A stretch of DNA of 16,909 nucleotides, from the NCBI GenBank assembly GCA_902766265.1, contig CACXCY010000059.1:1-16909 (forward strand), given 5' to 3'. The translations under genes and the position numbers were made by a program. Under the pieces are notes generated by a model, which worked only from the letters and a program-made list of their open reading frames with translations, had not been told where the DNA came from and made no database searches. Positions 4,891 through 14,283 of the stretch are shown here, one piece after another (the first letter of the stretch is position 1; every line of letters starts with the position of its first letter). The stretch is from an uncultured Bacteroidota bacterium. GTDB lineage: Bacteria; Bacteroidota; Bacteroidia; Bacteroidales; P3.

Positions 4891-7068
4891 ATGAGAAAAT
4901 CCGTCTTTGCAATATTTCTAATTAGCGCATTAACAATTCAGGCACAGCAAAAAAGCTCGCTGGAAACACGTGCATTATTGCAGGCATACAACAACTCAAA
5001 ATCTGCCGCTCTGCCAGAACTACTCACCTCGCAGTTAGCCATCACAACCGATGCACAGGGTACCACCGTGCGCGCATTGGCCAAGGTGACACCATCTTTC
5101 GACAAAGCCGCCATGCAACAGCGGGGTATCACGGTAACATCACAAGTGGCCGACATCGTGTCACTCCGTCTACCCATCGATGCTCTCAAAGACTTGGAGG
5201 CCTGTCCCGATATTCTGCGATACACCGTAGCACACAAATCCGTCCCCCATTGTGACAAATCGCGCAACGACACCCATGTTGACAGCGTGCAGCAAGGATT
5301 AGGCGGCCTTCCGCAAGGTATAAACGGCGAAGGGGTGTTGGTGGGCATCACGGATTGGGGATTCGACTATGGTCACCCCAATTACAACAGTAGTGCAGAA
5401 CGCCGCATCTTCCGCGCGTGGGACCAAGTAAAACTATCCGGCCCGGCGCCCGCTGGTTTTGACTATGGTACTGAATACACCACATACGAACAGCTCTTGT
5501 CGGCCGGTAGCGACACCTCAAACATATACGGCTATAATTCCCACGGCTCACACGTGGCAGGCATCATCGGTGGTCGCGGTAAAAAAACAGGAACCAACCA
5601 GTACCAGTATATCGGCATGGCTCCCAAAGTGCAGTATCTGCTGGGCACATGGCTCCTCAACGAAGCATCGTGGATCGACCAAGTAAGTTGGATGCACAGC
5701 GTGGCTAAAGAGGTAAACAAGCGGCTGGTCATCAACAGCAGCTGGGGAATGTACTCTTTCAGCGACCTTGACGGAACCTCACTTTTGAGTCAAGCCATAA
5801 ACCATTATAGCGACAGCGGCATTGTCTTTGTGACCAGTGCCGGCAACAATGGCGACGACGCATTTCACATCCAGCACCATTTCGGCGACAACGACACCCT
5901 GCGCACCAAGGCCAACTACTATGTGGCCGGAGCAGGACAGATTCTGGTATTCTGGGGTACACCTGATGGCGGTCCCTTCCAAGTCAGTTTTGCCTTGCGG
6001 GGAAGCGACCAAGTAATGCACACCGTGCCTTACTACGCCACCGACTCCAACATCAACCTTTATCAATCGGAAGTGATTATAGGAAACGACACCATACCCT
6101 ACAGCATCATGACCGAACAGCGCAGCACGCAAGGACATCGCCCCCACGCTGTGCTCAAAGTGAGGAAACATCCCCGGACCAACTACACACTTCATGTGTT
6201 CTGCACCGCCACCTCTGGTAGCGATGTGCATGCATGGAACGTTAACTTCGACGAGGGACACGAAAGCAATGTAGGATCAAACTTTGTCGGCGGTGAGCCC
6301 GGATATACACCTGGCGACCATAACTACGGTATCGGCGAGCCCGCTTGTGCCGACAAAACCATTGCCGTAGCGGCCCATTCCTCCGGCACATGGATACACG
6401 ACACCGTATACCGCGAGGGCGCCATCGCATACTTCTCGAGCTACGGTCCCACGCTTGACGGCCGCAACAAGCCAGAGATATCTGCTCCCGGCGTAGGCGT
6501 AATATCCTCCGTGTCGTCATACGATACAACACATTACACAGTATCGGCCACCATCTCCGCCAACGGGCGCACATACAAATTCGCAGGATTGAGCGGCACA
6601 TCTATGTCGAGTCCTGCCGTATCGGGCATAGTAGCCCTCATGTTACAGGTAAACCCACGATTGAGCGTCGACCAAGTGAGGGACATCATCTTCAGTACCG
6701 CCCTGAATGACGGACAAACTGGGCGCCTGATTGCCAACGACAGCGTCAGCAGACGCTGGGGACATGGGAAAATTGACGCCATGAAGGCAGTGGCGGCAGC
6801 TATCGACCGACTCGACATAGAGGAAGCCGTGCGCTTAAATGTACCTCTGGCCATATATCCCAACCCCGCCACAACTCATATCACTATAGAAACTGGCAGC
6901 AATCGCCCCACACCTGTGACAGTGTACAATATAGACGGACGCATCGTCACACAGCTACAGGTCTCCACAACCGCTACTGTTAACACCTCCTTCTGGAATA
7001 AAGGAATCTATATCATCAAAGCACAGGACCGCACCGGTGTGCGTACAGCCAAGCTAATCCTCAGATAA
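4891..7068 (+). CDS. Secreted subtilisin-like (S8) serine protease with T9SS C-terminal sorting domain
   Basis: A 725-aa exported serine endopeptidase. From the ATG at 4891 there is a signal peptide (MRKSVFAIFLISALTIQAQ, about 1-19). The S8 triad is complete: Asp155 (GITDWGFD), His218 (NSHGSHVAG) and Ser571 (SGTSMSSP), with the oxyanion Asn319 (TSAGNN). A stretch of about 250 residues separates Asn319 from the Ser, longer than in minimal subtilisins, so an inserted beta-rich domain is likely. Residues about 655-725 (IYPNPATTHITIE ... GIYIIKAQD) form a type A type IX secretion sorting tail, so the protein should be exported to the periplasm and delivered to the surface or medium by T9SS. It is first in the plus-strand cluster; the next gene follows after 16 bases. 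A longer TTG-initiated form at 4864 is rejected because it overlaps the promoter. The natural substrate is unknown. Confidence 0.93.
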   Translation: MRKSVFAIFLISALTIQAQQKSSLETRALLQAYNNSKSAALPELLTSQLAITTDAQGTTVRALAKVTPSFDKAAMQQRGITVTSQVADIVSLRLPIDALKDLEACPDILRYTVAHKSVPHCDKSRNDTHVDSVQQGLGGLPQGINGEGVLVGITDWGFDYGHPNYNSSAERRIFRAWDQVKLSGPAPAGFDYGTEYTTYEQLLSAGSDTSNIYGYNSHGSHVAGIIGGRGKKTGTNQYQYIGMAPKVQYLLGTWLLNEASWIDQVSWMHSVAKEVNKRLVINSSWGMYSFSDLDGTSLLSQAINHYSDSGIVFVTSAGNNGDDAFHIQHHFGDNDTLRTKANYYVAGAGQILVFWGTPDGGPFQVSFALRGSDQVMHTVPYYATDSNINLYQSEVIIGNDTIPYSIMTEQRSTQGHRPHAVLKVRKHPRTNYTLHVFCTATSGSDVHAWNVNFDEGHESNVGSNFVGGEPGYTPGDHNYGIGEPACADKTIAVAAHSSGTWIHDTVYREGAIAYFSSYGPTLDGRNKPEISAPGVGVISSVSSYDTTHYTVSATISANGRTYKFAGLSGTSMSSPAVSGIVALMLQVNPRLSVDQVRDIIFSTALNDGQTGRLIANDSVSRRWGHGKIDAMKAVAAAIDRLDIEEAVRLNVPLAIYPNPATTHITIETGSNRPTPVTVYNIDGRIVTQLQVSTTATVNTSFWNKGIYIIKAQDRTGVRTAKLILR

Positions 7069-7084
7069 GTCCCCCTCCCAACCG

Positions 7085-8047
7085 ATGATAAAACTATTCA
7101 AACAGAACGGCATACTTCAGGTGATTGTTATTGCAATCGTCAGTATTTTGCTATGGGGGCGTTCATTTCTGGCACCCCAAGCCATGATGCCGTGCAATAG
7201 TTTTGCACCACTCTACACAATACTCTATGAATGGTTGCAACCGCTACCTTTGGTTGCCACAATCATCGCGTACGTACTGGTTGTACTGGAAGGTGTGTAT
7301 CTGAACATGGTGCTCACCCGCAACAAGATGGTTCCGTTCAATTCGCTAATGCCGGCTCTCATCTATATCGTCTCCATGTGTTTCAACCAGCACCCGCTTA
7401 CACTCACCCCATTTATCCTGGCGGCACCATGCGTCATTACGGTCCTCAATCAGCTACTGATACTGGACAAAATGAACATATCGAACGACAACATTCTCAA
7501 TGCCGCTTTCTTCAGTGCACTTGCCACATTGCTATGCCTACCCTGCATTGTGCTACTGTTGTTTGTCATCGTAGGATTGATGGTACACAGCCAATACCGC
7601 TGGCGCTGCTGGCTGATGGTGCTGATTGGCTATATTGCGCCCCTCATCATCGCTGCCACCTATTATTTTCTAACAGACCGCCTATACTACATCTCATACA
7701 TCACTTTCAACGACATTCTCAATCCCAGTTTTCTAATTGAACAAAGCACCGGATTGACCGCTTTTGACAATGTGATGTTCATTACCTTCCTAGTGCTAAG
7801 TGGATTGATGACATTTTCTCGTATCAGAGAACACTCTGTCGTATTCCGTCGCAATGCAGAAATCATTCTCATCCTGCTTTTAGTACTGGCAGCGTCCCTT
7901 TGGTACACGCGCATAATGCCCTTCGACGCAGCCATCGGAGCCATCCCTTTTGCCTTCTTGGCATCCAATTGCCTCCTTACTGCCCGCAAACGACTGTGGA
8001 TATTGGAAACACTACTCATCATATTCATTCTATTTGCAATCATCTGA
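7085..8047 (+). CDS. Polytopic inner-membrane protein, DUF6427-like
   Basis: A 320-aa very hydrophobic protein with about eight to ten membrane segments and only short loops, for example around residues 11-30, 55-75, 90-108, 115-125, 137-165, 172-192, 225-240, 258-275 and 285-318. It resembles the uncharacterised Bacteroidota family DUF6427, including the conserved-looking stretch LTRNKMVPFNSLMPALIY (about 77-94). No catalytic motif is visible and the function is unknown. It follows the S8 protease by 16 bases and precedes RNase HII by 3 bases, so it is co-transcribed. The family name is from memory of the sequence pattern and should be confirmed by a profile search. Confidence 0.75.
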   Translation: MIKLFKQNGILQVIVIAIVSILLWGRSFLAPQAMMPCNSFAPLYTILYEWLQPLPLVATIIAYVLVVLEGVYLNMVLTRNKMVPFNSLMPALIYIVSMCFNQHPLTLTPFILAAPCVITVLNQLLILDKMNISNDNILNAAFFSALATLLCLPCIVLLLFVIVGLMVHSQYRWRCWLMVLIGYIAPLIIAATYYFLTDRLYYISYITFNDILNPSFLIEQSTGLTAFDNVMFITFLVLSGLMTFSRIREHSVVFRRNAEIILILLLVLAASLWYTRIMPFDAAIGAIPFAFLASNCLLTARKRLWILETLLIIFILFAII

Positions 8048-8050
8048 CCT

Positions 8051-8647
8051 ATGCTCAAAGAAAGATATACCCAAAATAGAATAGAAGCAGGATGCGATGA
8101 AGCTGGAAGAGGATGTTTGGCAGGTCCCGTTTATGCGGCCGCTGTCATCCTACCTAATGGTTATCACAACAAGCTACTCAACGATTCGAAACAGTTAAGC
8201 AAAAAACAGCGCTACGCACTACGCACCCAAATAGAACACGACGCATTGGCATGGGCTGTGGCTTCAGTCAGCAATGACGAAATAGACAACACCAACATAC
8301 TCCGTGCCTCGTTTCACGCGATGAACCTAGCCATTTCACAACTCACCACACCTCCCGAAATGCTACTCATTGATGGCAACCGTTTCATCAACGAAAGCGA
8401 CACGCCCTATGTCTGCATTGTGAAAGGTGACGGAAAATACCAATCCATCGCAGCTGCATCCATACTGGCAAAAACTTACCGTGACGACTTCATGATAGAA
8501 CAACATCAACGTTTTCCACACTACTACTGGGACCACAACATGGGTTATCCTACCCAGCAACATTACGACGCCATAGAGCAATACGGAATCACACCACTAC
8601 ACAGAAAAAGTTACCGACTGGAAAAACAACTATCCATAGACTTCTAA
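8051..8647 (+). CDS. rnhB: Ribonuclease HII
   Basis: A 198-aa cytoplasmic endonuclease that cuts RNA in RNA-DNA hybrids and 5' of single ribonucleotides embedded in DNA. The type-2 RNase H signature is complete: AGCDEAGRGCLAGPVYAAA with Asp16 and Glu17, Asp108 in LLIDGNR, and Asp145 in SIAAASILAKTYRDD. LNDSKQLS (43-50) and the basic C-terminal end (HRKSYRLEKQL) are also typical. Length is normal. The start at 8051 lies 3 bases past the previous stop, so translation is probably coupled. Confidence 0.96.
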   Translation: MLKERYTQNRIEAGCDEAGRGCLAGPVYAAAVILPNGYHNKLLNDSKQLSKKQRYALRTQIEHDALAWAVASVSNDEIDNTNILRASFHAMNLAISQLTTPPEMLLIDGNRFINESDTPYVCIVKGDGKYQSIAAASILAKTYRDDFMIEQHQRFPHYYWDHNMGYPTQQHYDAIEQYGITPLHRKSYRLEKQLSIDF

Positions 8648-8671
8648 TCACGCACTATAAATCAACACCTC

Positions 8672-9229
8672 ATGTTTGACAAGCTCAGAAAATACCAACA
8701 ACAAAGAGTCCTGCGAATCCTGACCGAACCTTTGCGCATCAAGCGCATTGAGAATATCTCCGACATAGGCGAGATCGGACTCATTATTTCATTAGGCGCT
8801 GAAAAAGATTGGAATTTAATCATGAGCTACACAAAACGATGGGAAGCGCAAGGAAAATGTGTGCGACTCATAGGCATCCTTCCTGCAAAAACAGAACTAA
8901 ACTATATAATTTCCGCCAAAAGCATCACAATATGCCACGTCAAGAATGACCTCGACTTCTTCAAAATCCCCAAAGACGGCATCCTCGACGAATTTATTAA
9001 ACATCAATACGACCTGATCATCGACATCACCACCCAGCCAAATTTCCTTGCCCAATACACAGCAGCTAAAACATTGGCAAACCTTAAAGTCACATACCTT
9101 GACAAACAAGTTAAGGACACAGCGATGATAGAAAGCGTTTTCGATGTCATATTTCGCGACAACAACCCATTGAACATCCAGACATACCTCGACAACGTGG
9201 AGAAATATCTGTCCATTATTAAGAAATAA
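8672..9229 (+). CDS. Conserved Bacteroidota protein, DUF6913-like, unknown function
   Basis: A 185-aa soluble protein without signal peptide or membrane segment. It opens with a basic helix (MFDKLRKYQQQRVLRIL). The middle alternates predicted strands and helices (IGLIISLG, VRLIGIL, YDLIIDITTQPNFLAQYTA), suggesting a Rossmann-like alpha/beta fold. The pattern and its place directly before dapA match a family I recall as DUF6913 in Bacteroidales, but no function is known and no catalytic motif is evident. Gaps are 24 bases to rnhB and 17 bases to dapA, so it belongs to the same transcript. It could be a small house-keeping partner of DapA or RNase HII; nothing in the sequence decides this. Confidence 0.7.
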   Translation: MFDKLRKYQQQRVLRILTEPLRIKRIENISDIGEIGLIISLGAEKDWNLIMSYTKRWEAQGKCVRLIGILPAKTELNYIISAKSITICHVKNDLDFFKIPKDGILDEFIKHQYDLIIDITTQPNFLAQYTAAKTLANLKVTYLDKQVKDTAMIESVFDVIFRDNNPLNIQTYLDNVEKYLSIIKK

Positions 9230-9246
9230 TCACAACACCTCACAGC

Positions 9247-10146
9247 ATGAACAAGAAAAATATTTTCACAGGCACTGGTGTAGCATTAATTACCCCTTTC
9301 CGCAAACAAGAAACGATAGATTTCAGTAAGCTGGAAACCATGATTGACCATGTTATACAAAACGGAGTCAATTTCATTGTGGCACTTGGCACCACCAGCG
9401 AAGCTGCTACCATGACAGAAAAAGAGCGTTCGGCACTACAAGATTACATCGTAGAGTTTGTAAACGGACGCGTACCCATCATGCTTGGCATGGGAGGCAA
9501 CAACACGCTCTCTGTTACCGATACTATTCAACACACCAATTTTGACGGCATCAGCGGCATCCTGTCTGTGACCCCTTACTATAACAAGCCACAACAACGT
9601 GGGTTGATACAGCACTTTAAGAACATCTCCGAAATGTCGCCCGTCCCCGTAATGCTCTACAACGTTCCTGGACGCACCTCCTGTAATATGACAGCGGAAA
9701 CCACGCTACAATTGGCCGAGGAATGCCCCAACATCATTGGTATCAAAGAGGCATCCGGTAACATGAATCAAATCATGGAAATTCTGCGCAACAAACCAGC
9801 TTCTTTCCAACTGTTATCAGGTGATGACGCATTGACACTTCCCATGTTAGCATTGGGTGCCACTGGGGTCATCTCCGTCATAGCGAATGCACTCCCAAAA
9901 GAAATGTCTCAAATGGTTACCTGCACCATGAAAGGAGACATAAAGAAAGCACTCCCTATACACTACCAACTTCTACCTCTGATGCACGCCCTATTTGAAG
10001 AGGGGAATCCCTGCGGGGTGAAAGCCCTTCTCGAAATCGAAGGTATTATTGGTAATACACTACGGTTACCATTGACAAAGGTATCCAAACCTCTCTACAA
10101 TAAACTATCCGCACTTTACAACGAGTTCCTGTCAAAAACAAAATAG
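9247..10146 (+). CDS. dapA: 4-hydroxy-tetrahydrodipicolinate synthase
   Basis: A 299-aa cytoplasmic class I aldolase of the DHDPS/NAL family. It condenses pyruvate with aspartate semialdehyde, the first committed step to diaminopimelate and lysine. Visible marks are GTGVALITPF near the N-terminus, the GTTSEAATM loop carrying the catalytic-relay threonines, Tyr138 in YNVPGRTS, and the Schiff-base Lys167 in IGIKEASG, followed by the LSGDDALTLP segment. The Tyr and Lys fall within a few residues of the E. coli enzyme's positions. Length is standard. The polyprenyl synthase gene starts 2 bases after its stop. Confidence 0.96.
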   Translation: MNKKNIFTGTGVALITPFRKQETIDFSKLETMIDHVIQNGVNFIVALGTTSEAATMTEKERSALQDYIVEFVNGRVPIMLGMGGNNTLSVTDTIQHTNFDGISGILSVTPYYNKPQQRGLIQHFKNISEMSPVPVMLYNVPGRTSCNMTAETTLQLAEECPNIIGIKEASGNMNQIMEILRNKPASFQLLSGDDALTLPMLALGATGVISVIANALPKEMSQMVTCTMKGDIKKALPIHYQLLPLMHALFEEGNPCGVKALLEIEGIIGNTLRLPLTKVSKPLYNKLSALYNEFLSKTK

Positions 10147-10148
10147 CA

Positions 10149-11108
10149 GTGTCTGAATTAGAACATATAGCGACAATAGTAACCCAAGAACTGGCGGCAT
10201 TCGAACAGGAATACGCAGAACAAATGCATAGTTCTGTAGAATTAGCCAACAATGTAGGTAAGTACATAACACGCCACAAGGGCAAACTAATACGACCATT
10301 GTTGACCATGCTCTCTGCCGGAGCCAGCAATGGTACAGTGGACGACCACATCGTCCATATGGCTGTGGCTCTTGAACTGCTACACAACAGTAGTCTTATC
10401 CATGATGATGTCGTAGATAATTCAAACTTACGCAGAGGCATGCCCACGATAAACAGCTATTTAGGCAACAAAGTGGCGGTATTGTGCGGTGATCTGTACC
10501 TGGCCAAAGTCATGTCGCTACTATGTGCATATGCAAACACTGCTGAAATGGCCGTAATAAACCGAACTGCAATAGAGATGAGTGAAGGAGAGTTACTCCA
10601 GCAACAGACATGCCGAATCACAAACCTAGACGAAGCTAACTACATTGTCACCATCGACAAAAAGACTGCATCACTTATGGCTGCATGCTGCGAAATAGGC
10701 AGCATAAGCAAAAACAACACTGACTATACTAAACAACTAAAAGAATTTGGGATGCATTATGGCCGTGCGTTTCAAATGCACGACGATATGCTGGATTATA
10801 TGCCTATGGCTAACACCGGTAAGCCCTATGGCAACGATATCCAGGAAAAGAAAATCACATTGCCACTTCTTTGCTTCCTGCGACAAACATCAGAATCTCG
10901 TCGCAACGCTATTATGGAGATACTGCAACAAAACACAATCGACGAAATAGCAGCCACGCAAATCGTAGCCGAGGTGGCAGATTCTGAAGCCCTCCATGAA
11001 GTGCAAGAACATATAGACATAGAATCCGCACTCGCACTGGAACAATTATCTATACTGCCTCCATCAAAATATAAAAACGGACTACAAGCAATGATTCAAC
11101 TTTTGTAA
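10149..11108 (+). CDS. Long-chain polyprenyl diphosphate synthase
   Basis: A 319-aa trans-prenyltransferase that extends farnesyl/geranyl diphosphate with isopentenyl diphosphate, most likely making the octaprenyl-range side chain of menaquinone. Both aspartate-rich motifs are present: DDVVD (86-90) in LIHDDVVDNSNLRRG, and DDMLD (212-216) in FQMHDDMLDYM. GKLIRPLL (about 39-46) is the first conserved substrate-binding region. Small residues just before the first motif (HNSSLIHDD) leave an open product tunnel, favouring long chains over geranylgeranyl or shorter. Translation starts at a GTG 2 bases past dapA; no better ATG lies close, and the N-terminal helix (SELEHIATIVTQEL) fits the family. 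An ispB-type name is plausible, but the exact chain length cannot be read from sequence. Confidence 0.9.
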   Translation: MSELEHIATIVTQELAAFEQEYAEQMHSSVELANNVGKYITRHKGKLIRPLLTMLSAGASNGTVDDHIVHMAVALELLHNSSLIHDDVVDNSNLRRGMPTINSYLGNKVAVLCGDLYLAKVMSLLCAYANTAEMAVINRTAIEMSEGELLQQQTCRITNLDEANYIVTIDKKTASLMAACCEIGSISKNNTDYTKQLKEFGMHYGRAFQMHDDMLDYMPMANTGKPYGNDIQEKKITLPLLCFLRQTSESRRNAIMEILQQNTIDEIAATQIVAEVADSEALHEVQEHIDIESALALEQLSILPPSKYKNGLQAMIQLL

Positions 11109-11153
11109 GAAAAACATCTTTAAACGCACTAAATTAGTAAAAAAACATATTCC

Positions 11154-11669
11154 ATGAAAAGAATTCTTTTGACACTCGCCTCGCTGGTCTTATCTTTTGG
11201 AGTTATGGCTCAAAATACCAAAACACTCCCAGACAATGTTTCTGTCAAAACCCTTGACGGACGTACCGTACATACCTCGGTAATCCAAAACGAGGGCAAA
11301 CCCATTATTATCAGTTTCTGGGCCACATGGTGCAAACCTTGCAACCGTGAGTTAAACACCATCAAAGAAGTCTACGAAGAATGGCAGGAAGAAACCGGAG
11401 TTAAACTGGTAGCAGTCTCTATCGACGACTCCCGCTCTGCTTCGAGAGTAAAACCTCATGTAGACGGCAACAGCTGGGACTACGAGATTTACCTAGACCA
11501 AAACCAAGACTTCAAGCGTGCCATGAATGTGGTAAATGTTCCCCACACATTTGTCATCAATGGCAAAGGCGAGATAGTATGGGAACATACCTCATTTGTG
11601 GAAGGCAGTGAAGAAGAGTTGTTTGAAATTGTCAAGAAAGTAGCTGCTGGCGAAGCAGTCAACCAATAG
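11154..11669 (+). CDS. Exported TlpA/ResA-type thioredoxin-fold protein
   Basis: A 171-aa thiol-disulfide oxidoreductase of the cell envelope. A signal peptide (MKRILLTLASLVLSFGVMAQ) ends near residue 20. The thioredoxin fold follows with FWATWCKPC; the redox pair is Cys60 and Cys63. The cis-proline region is VPHTFVI and the C-terminal part (GEIVWEHTSF) is also usual for TlpA/ResA-like proteins. The WCxPC context and single domain suggest a reductase or isomerase that acts on exported proteins or cytochrome apoproteins. A 45-base gap separates it from the preceding synthase gene, the widest inside this cluster, and the two next genes encode envelope proteins, one with another CxxC motif. Confidence 0.92.
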   Translation: MKRILLTLASLVLSFGVMAQNTKTLPDNVSVKTLDGRTVHTSVIQNEGKPIIISFWATWCKPCNRELNTIKEVYEEWQEETGVKLVAVSIDDSRSASRVKPHVDGNSWDYEIYLDQNQDFKRAMNVVNVPHTFVINGKGEIVWEHTSFVEGSEEELFEIVKKVAAGEAVNQ

Positions 11670-11700
11670 CATGGCAGAATAACCCCAAGAACACACCTCA

Positions 11701-13386
11701 ATGAGAATAGTCAAACATATACCGTTATTAGTATTGCTCACATTCCTTGCAGTAAATTCCCATGCACAGAATGTGCTCAGCGGAGGCCAAGTTAGTGGCA
11801 ACATCCAATTGGATGGACAGATTTCACGCGCTGATTCAGTCATTGGATCAAGCGATGTGCCAGCAAAACTACTCATGAATGCCCGTGCCGATATTCTCTA
11901 CACCAACGGTCCTTTTAGTGCAGGACTGCGTTTTGAGGCCTACCAAAAACCGATGTTAGGTTTTGACCCAAGATACGAAGGGCAAGGAATTGCTAACTAC
12001 TTTGCTTCATACCAAAACGATAAATTATCAGTAACAGCAGGTAATTATTATGAACAATTCGGCAATGGACTCATACTGCGTTCCTACGAAGACCGCTTTC
12101 TCGGTATAGACAACTCATTGTTCGGTTTCAGTGTTAATTACCGACCTTGGGATGGCGTTACACTGAAAGGTATCATCGGCAAACAACGATTCTATTGGGA
12201 ATATGGCAAAGGATTCGTGCGAGGGTTAGATGCCGAAGTAGCCCTTAACAATATCATAAAATCGTGGACAGAAAGCAAAACCAGAATCACTCTTGGTGGA
12301 GGATTTGTAAGCAAATACGAAGATAACGATGTCACCATTATATCGCGGCAGAACGAATACGCCCTCTATAAATTGGCATTACCCGCTAATGTAGGGGCTG
12401 GTTCAGTACGCATGGAACTCAGCCACGGTGGTTGGGGACTGCAAGCTGAATACGCCTACAAAAGCCAAGACCCTAATGAACAAAATCACTACATCTACAA
12501 AAATGGAGACGCACTATTTGTCTCAGCATCTTATTCCCAAAAAGGATTCAGCGCCAACTTACAAGCGAAGAGAGTGGACAATATGGGATTCCGTTCTGAA
12601 CGTAACCCAAACGACAAAACCGGACAAATGCTCTACATAAACTATGTGCCATCCATTACCAAACAGCACACATACGCTTTCTTAAGCATGTACCCATACG
12701 CCACCCAAACCACAGGAGAAATGGGGTTGCAAGGAGATTTAATGTTCAAACTGAAAAAGGAAACACTTTTAGGTGGGAAATATGGCACCGATATACACAT
12801 CAACACCGCTGTTATCACTAGTCTTGATACTTCCACTATAGGAGGAATGGGCACTGACGGCTACACATCGCCGTATTTCGGTCCTGGAGACCTATACTAT
12901 GGTGATGTAAGCGTTGAAATAGCAAGAAAACTCTCTGGCAAATCAAAAATTACAGCCACATACGGTTATGTTGTATTCAACCCTATTGTAGAAGGACACG
13001 CAGGTCACCTTCACCACAACAATATAATTGTTTGCGACTATACATATAAGATCAACAAGAAAAACGTACTCCGAATGGAAGCGGAATGGATGGGGAGTGA
13101 CTCCAAATACGATGTCCTCGTTGATGACAAACGTTGTGGCGACTGGGTGATGGGGCTAGTTGAATACAACTTCACCAGTGCGTTCTTTATTTCTTTAAGC
13201 GACCAATATTGCTATCACGACGGCATTGGCAACTATCCAAACGTCAGCATCGGATACACTCGGAAAGCATCACGTCTGCAAATAGGATATGGCAAGCAGC
13301 GTGAGGGTATTGTATGCATTGGAGGTGTATGCCGCCAAGTGCCTGCCAGCAATGGTCTAACATTCAGCTTGACTACAAGTTTCTAA
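11701..13386 (+). CDS. Outer-membrane beta-barrel protein, DUF6029-like
   Basis: A 561-aa exported protein. The signal peptide (MRIVKHIPLLVLLTFLAVNSHAQ) ends near residue 23. Nearly the whole mature chain is alternating hydrophobic/polar beta-strand sequence rich in aromatic and glycine residues (e.g. FSAGLRFEAYQK, LSVTAGNYYEQFGNGLILRS, GVTLKGIIGKQRFYWEYG), and it ends in phenylalanine (LTFSLTTSF), typical of outer-membrane barrels. The overall pattern matches the Bacteroidota family DUF6029, whose function is unknown. It lies 31 bases after the TlpA-like gene and 12 bases before the Omp28-like lipoprotein, an arrangement suggesting a shared envelope function. Transport substrate and partner are not evident. 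Confidence 0.85.
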   Translation: MRIVKHIPLLVLLTFLAVNSHAQNVLSGGQVSGNIQLDGQISRADSVIGSSDVPAKLLMNARADILYTNGPFSAGLRFEAYQKPMLGFDPRYEGQGIANYFASYQNDKLSVTAGNYYEQFGNGLILRSYEDRFLGIDNSLFGFSVNYRPWDGVTLKGIIGKQRFYWEYGKGFVRGLDAEVALNNIIKSWTESKTRITLGGGFVSKYEDNDVTIISRQNEYALYKLALPANVGAGSVRMELSHGGWGLQAEYAYKSQDPNEQNHYIYKNGDALFVSASYSQKGFSANLQAKRVDNMGFRSERNPNDKTGQMLYINYVPSITKQHTYAFLSMYPYATQTTGEMGLQGDLMFKLKKETLLGGKYGTDIHINTAVITSLDTSTIGGMGTDGYTSPYFGPGDLYYGDVSVEIARKLSGKSKITATYGYVVFNPIVEGHAGHLHHNNIIVCDYTYKINKKNVLRMEAEWMGSDSKYDVLVDDKRCGDWVMGLVEYNFTSAFFISLSDQYCYHDGIGNYPNVSIGYTRKASRLQIGYGKQREGIVCIGGVCRQVPASNGLTFSLTTSF

Positions 13387-13398
13387 CAAAGACAACCA

Positions 13399-14283
13399 AT
13401 GATAAAAGGTAACATATTTATTTGCGCTTTAGCGAGCATCGTCCTCGCGTGGGGATGTGACAAAATCGAAGCCAATGAGAATGGTCTGTACGAAGAGTAC
13501 GCAGGCAGCGCCATAACGTGGTCGGAGGGGACCAGTATCACTACAAATGCAGGCAAACGCGTCTTCCTCGAAAAATACACTGGGCCCAAATGCCCCAACT
13601 GCCCAACTGCGGATGACAGCATTCATTCGGCACAAAGACAATTTGGCAACCGATTGGTAGTAGTAGCCATCCATGACTATAGCAGTTTTGGGCGCCCATT
13701 GGGTGAAATAGACCTGCGCACAGAAAAAGGCGACAACTGGAGCAGCTATTTCGGCGTACGTAATGCAGGATCCTATCCAAGTGCAATCATTAACCGCATG
13801 CACAACGACAATACTTTCGACCTTTTTATGCCCACAACGGTATTGTCCGACAAAATAGCCAACGCACTAACCTCTGCACTCAGCATTAATATGGAGGTCA
13901 CCAGCACACTAACAGCCAATACCACTACGATTGATGTCAATATCGAATTCATACAAAAAGTAACCGACTCGTTAACGCTGACCATCTTCGTTATGGAAGA
14001 CAGCATCATCGCCCCTCAGACGATGCCCAATGGCAGCCGGAATCAAGATTATGTACATAATCATATCTTACGTGATGTGGTTACCGACATTTGGGGGATA
14101 CCCGTGTATGCTGACGGTCATGAGGGTTCCCGACGCAAAGCAGAACTCAAATACACTATAAAACCTGAGTGGAACAAGGAACATTGCCACATTGTCGCAT
14201 TTGTCTCCAATGCCGCCACACGAGAGGTGCTCAATGTAGCCGAGTGCAAACTATCAGACAATAGCGAACAATTCAATGAATAG
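13399..14283 (+). CDS. Omp28-like outer-membrane lipoprotein with CPNC thioredoxin-like motif
   Basis: A 294-aa lipoprotein. Signal segment MIKGNIFICALASIVLAWGC ends in a lipobox-like LAWG-C with lipidated Cys20; the following Asp-Lys fits surface or outer-membrane placement only loosely. Residues about 54-130 resemble a thioredoxin-like domain with VFLEKYTGPKCPNCPTA; the CxxC is Cys65-Pro-Asn-Cys68. The rest is beta-rich. This matches Omp28-related proteins of Bacteroidota, first described as Porphyromonas surface proteins. Together with the TlpA-like gene upstream it hints at a thiol-redox pathway in the envelope. The 3' end overlaps the MATE gene by 8 bases, so translation is coupled. Enzymatic activity of the CPNC is unproven. 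Confidence 0.88.
   Translation: MIKGNIFICALASIVLAWGCDKIEANENGLYEEYAGSAITWSEGTSITTNAGKRVFLEKYTGPKCPNCPTADDSIHSAQRQFGNRLVVVAIHDYSSFGRPLGEIDLRTEKGDNWSSYFGVRNAGSYPSAIINRMHNDNTFDLFMPTTVLSDKIANALTSALSINMEVTSTLTANTTTIDVNIEFIQKVTDSLTLTIFVMEDSIIAPQTMPNGSRNQDYVHNHILRDVVTDIWGIPVYADGHEGSRRKAELKYTIKPEWNKEHCHIVAFVSNAATREVLNVAECKLSDNSEQFNE

Noticed and set aside
4891..7068. S8 protease as the retron effector
   Set aside because: It is divergent, exported by a signal peptide and a type IX sorting tail, and linked to a different gene cluster; a retron effector should act in the cytoplasm.
8051..8647. RNase HII as a dedicated retron partner (RNase H trims msDNA template RNA)
   Set aside because: It sits inside a housekeeping cluster about 4 kb away in the opposite orientation; RNase HII is a universal gene and its proximity is probably coincidental.
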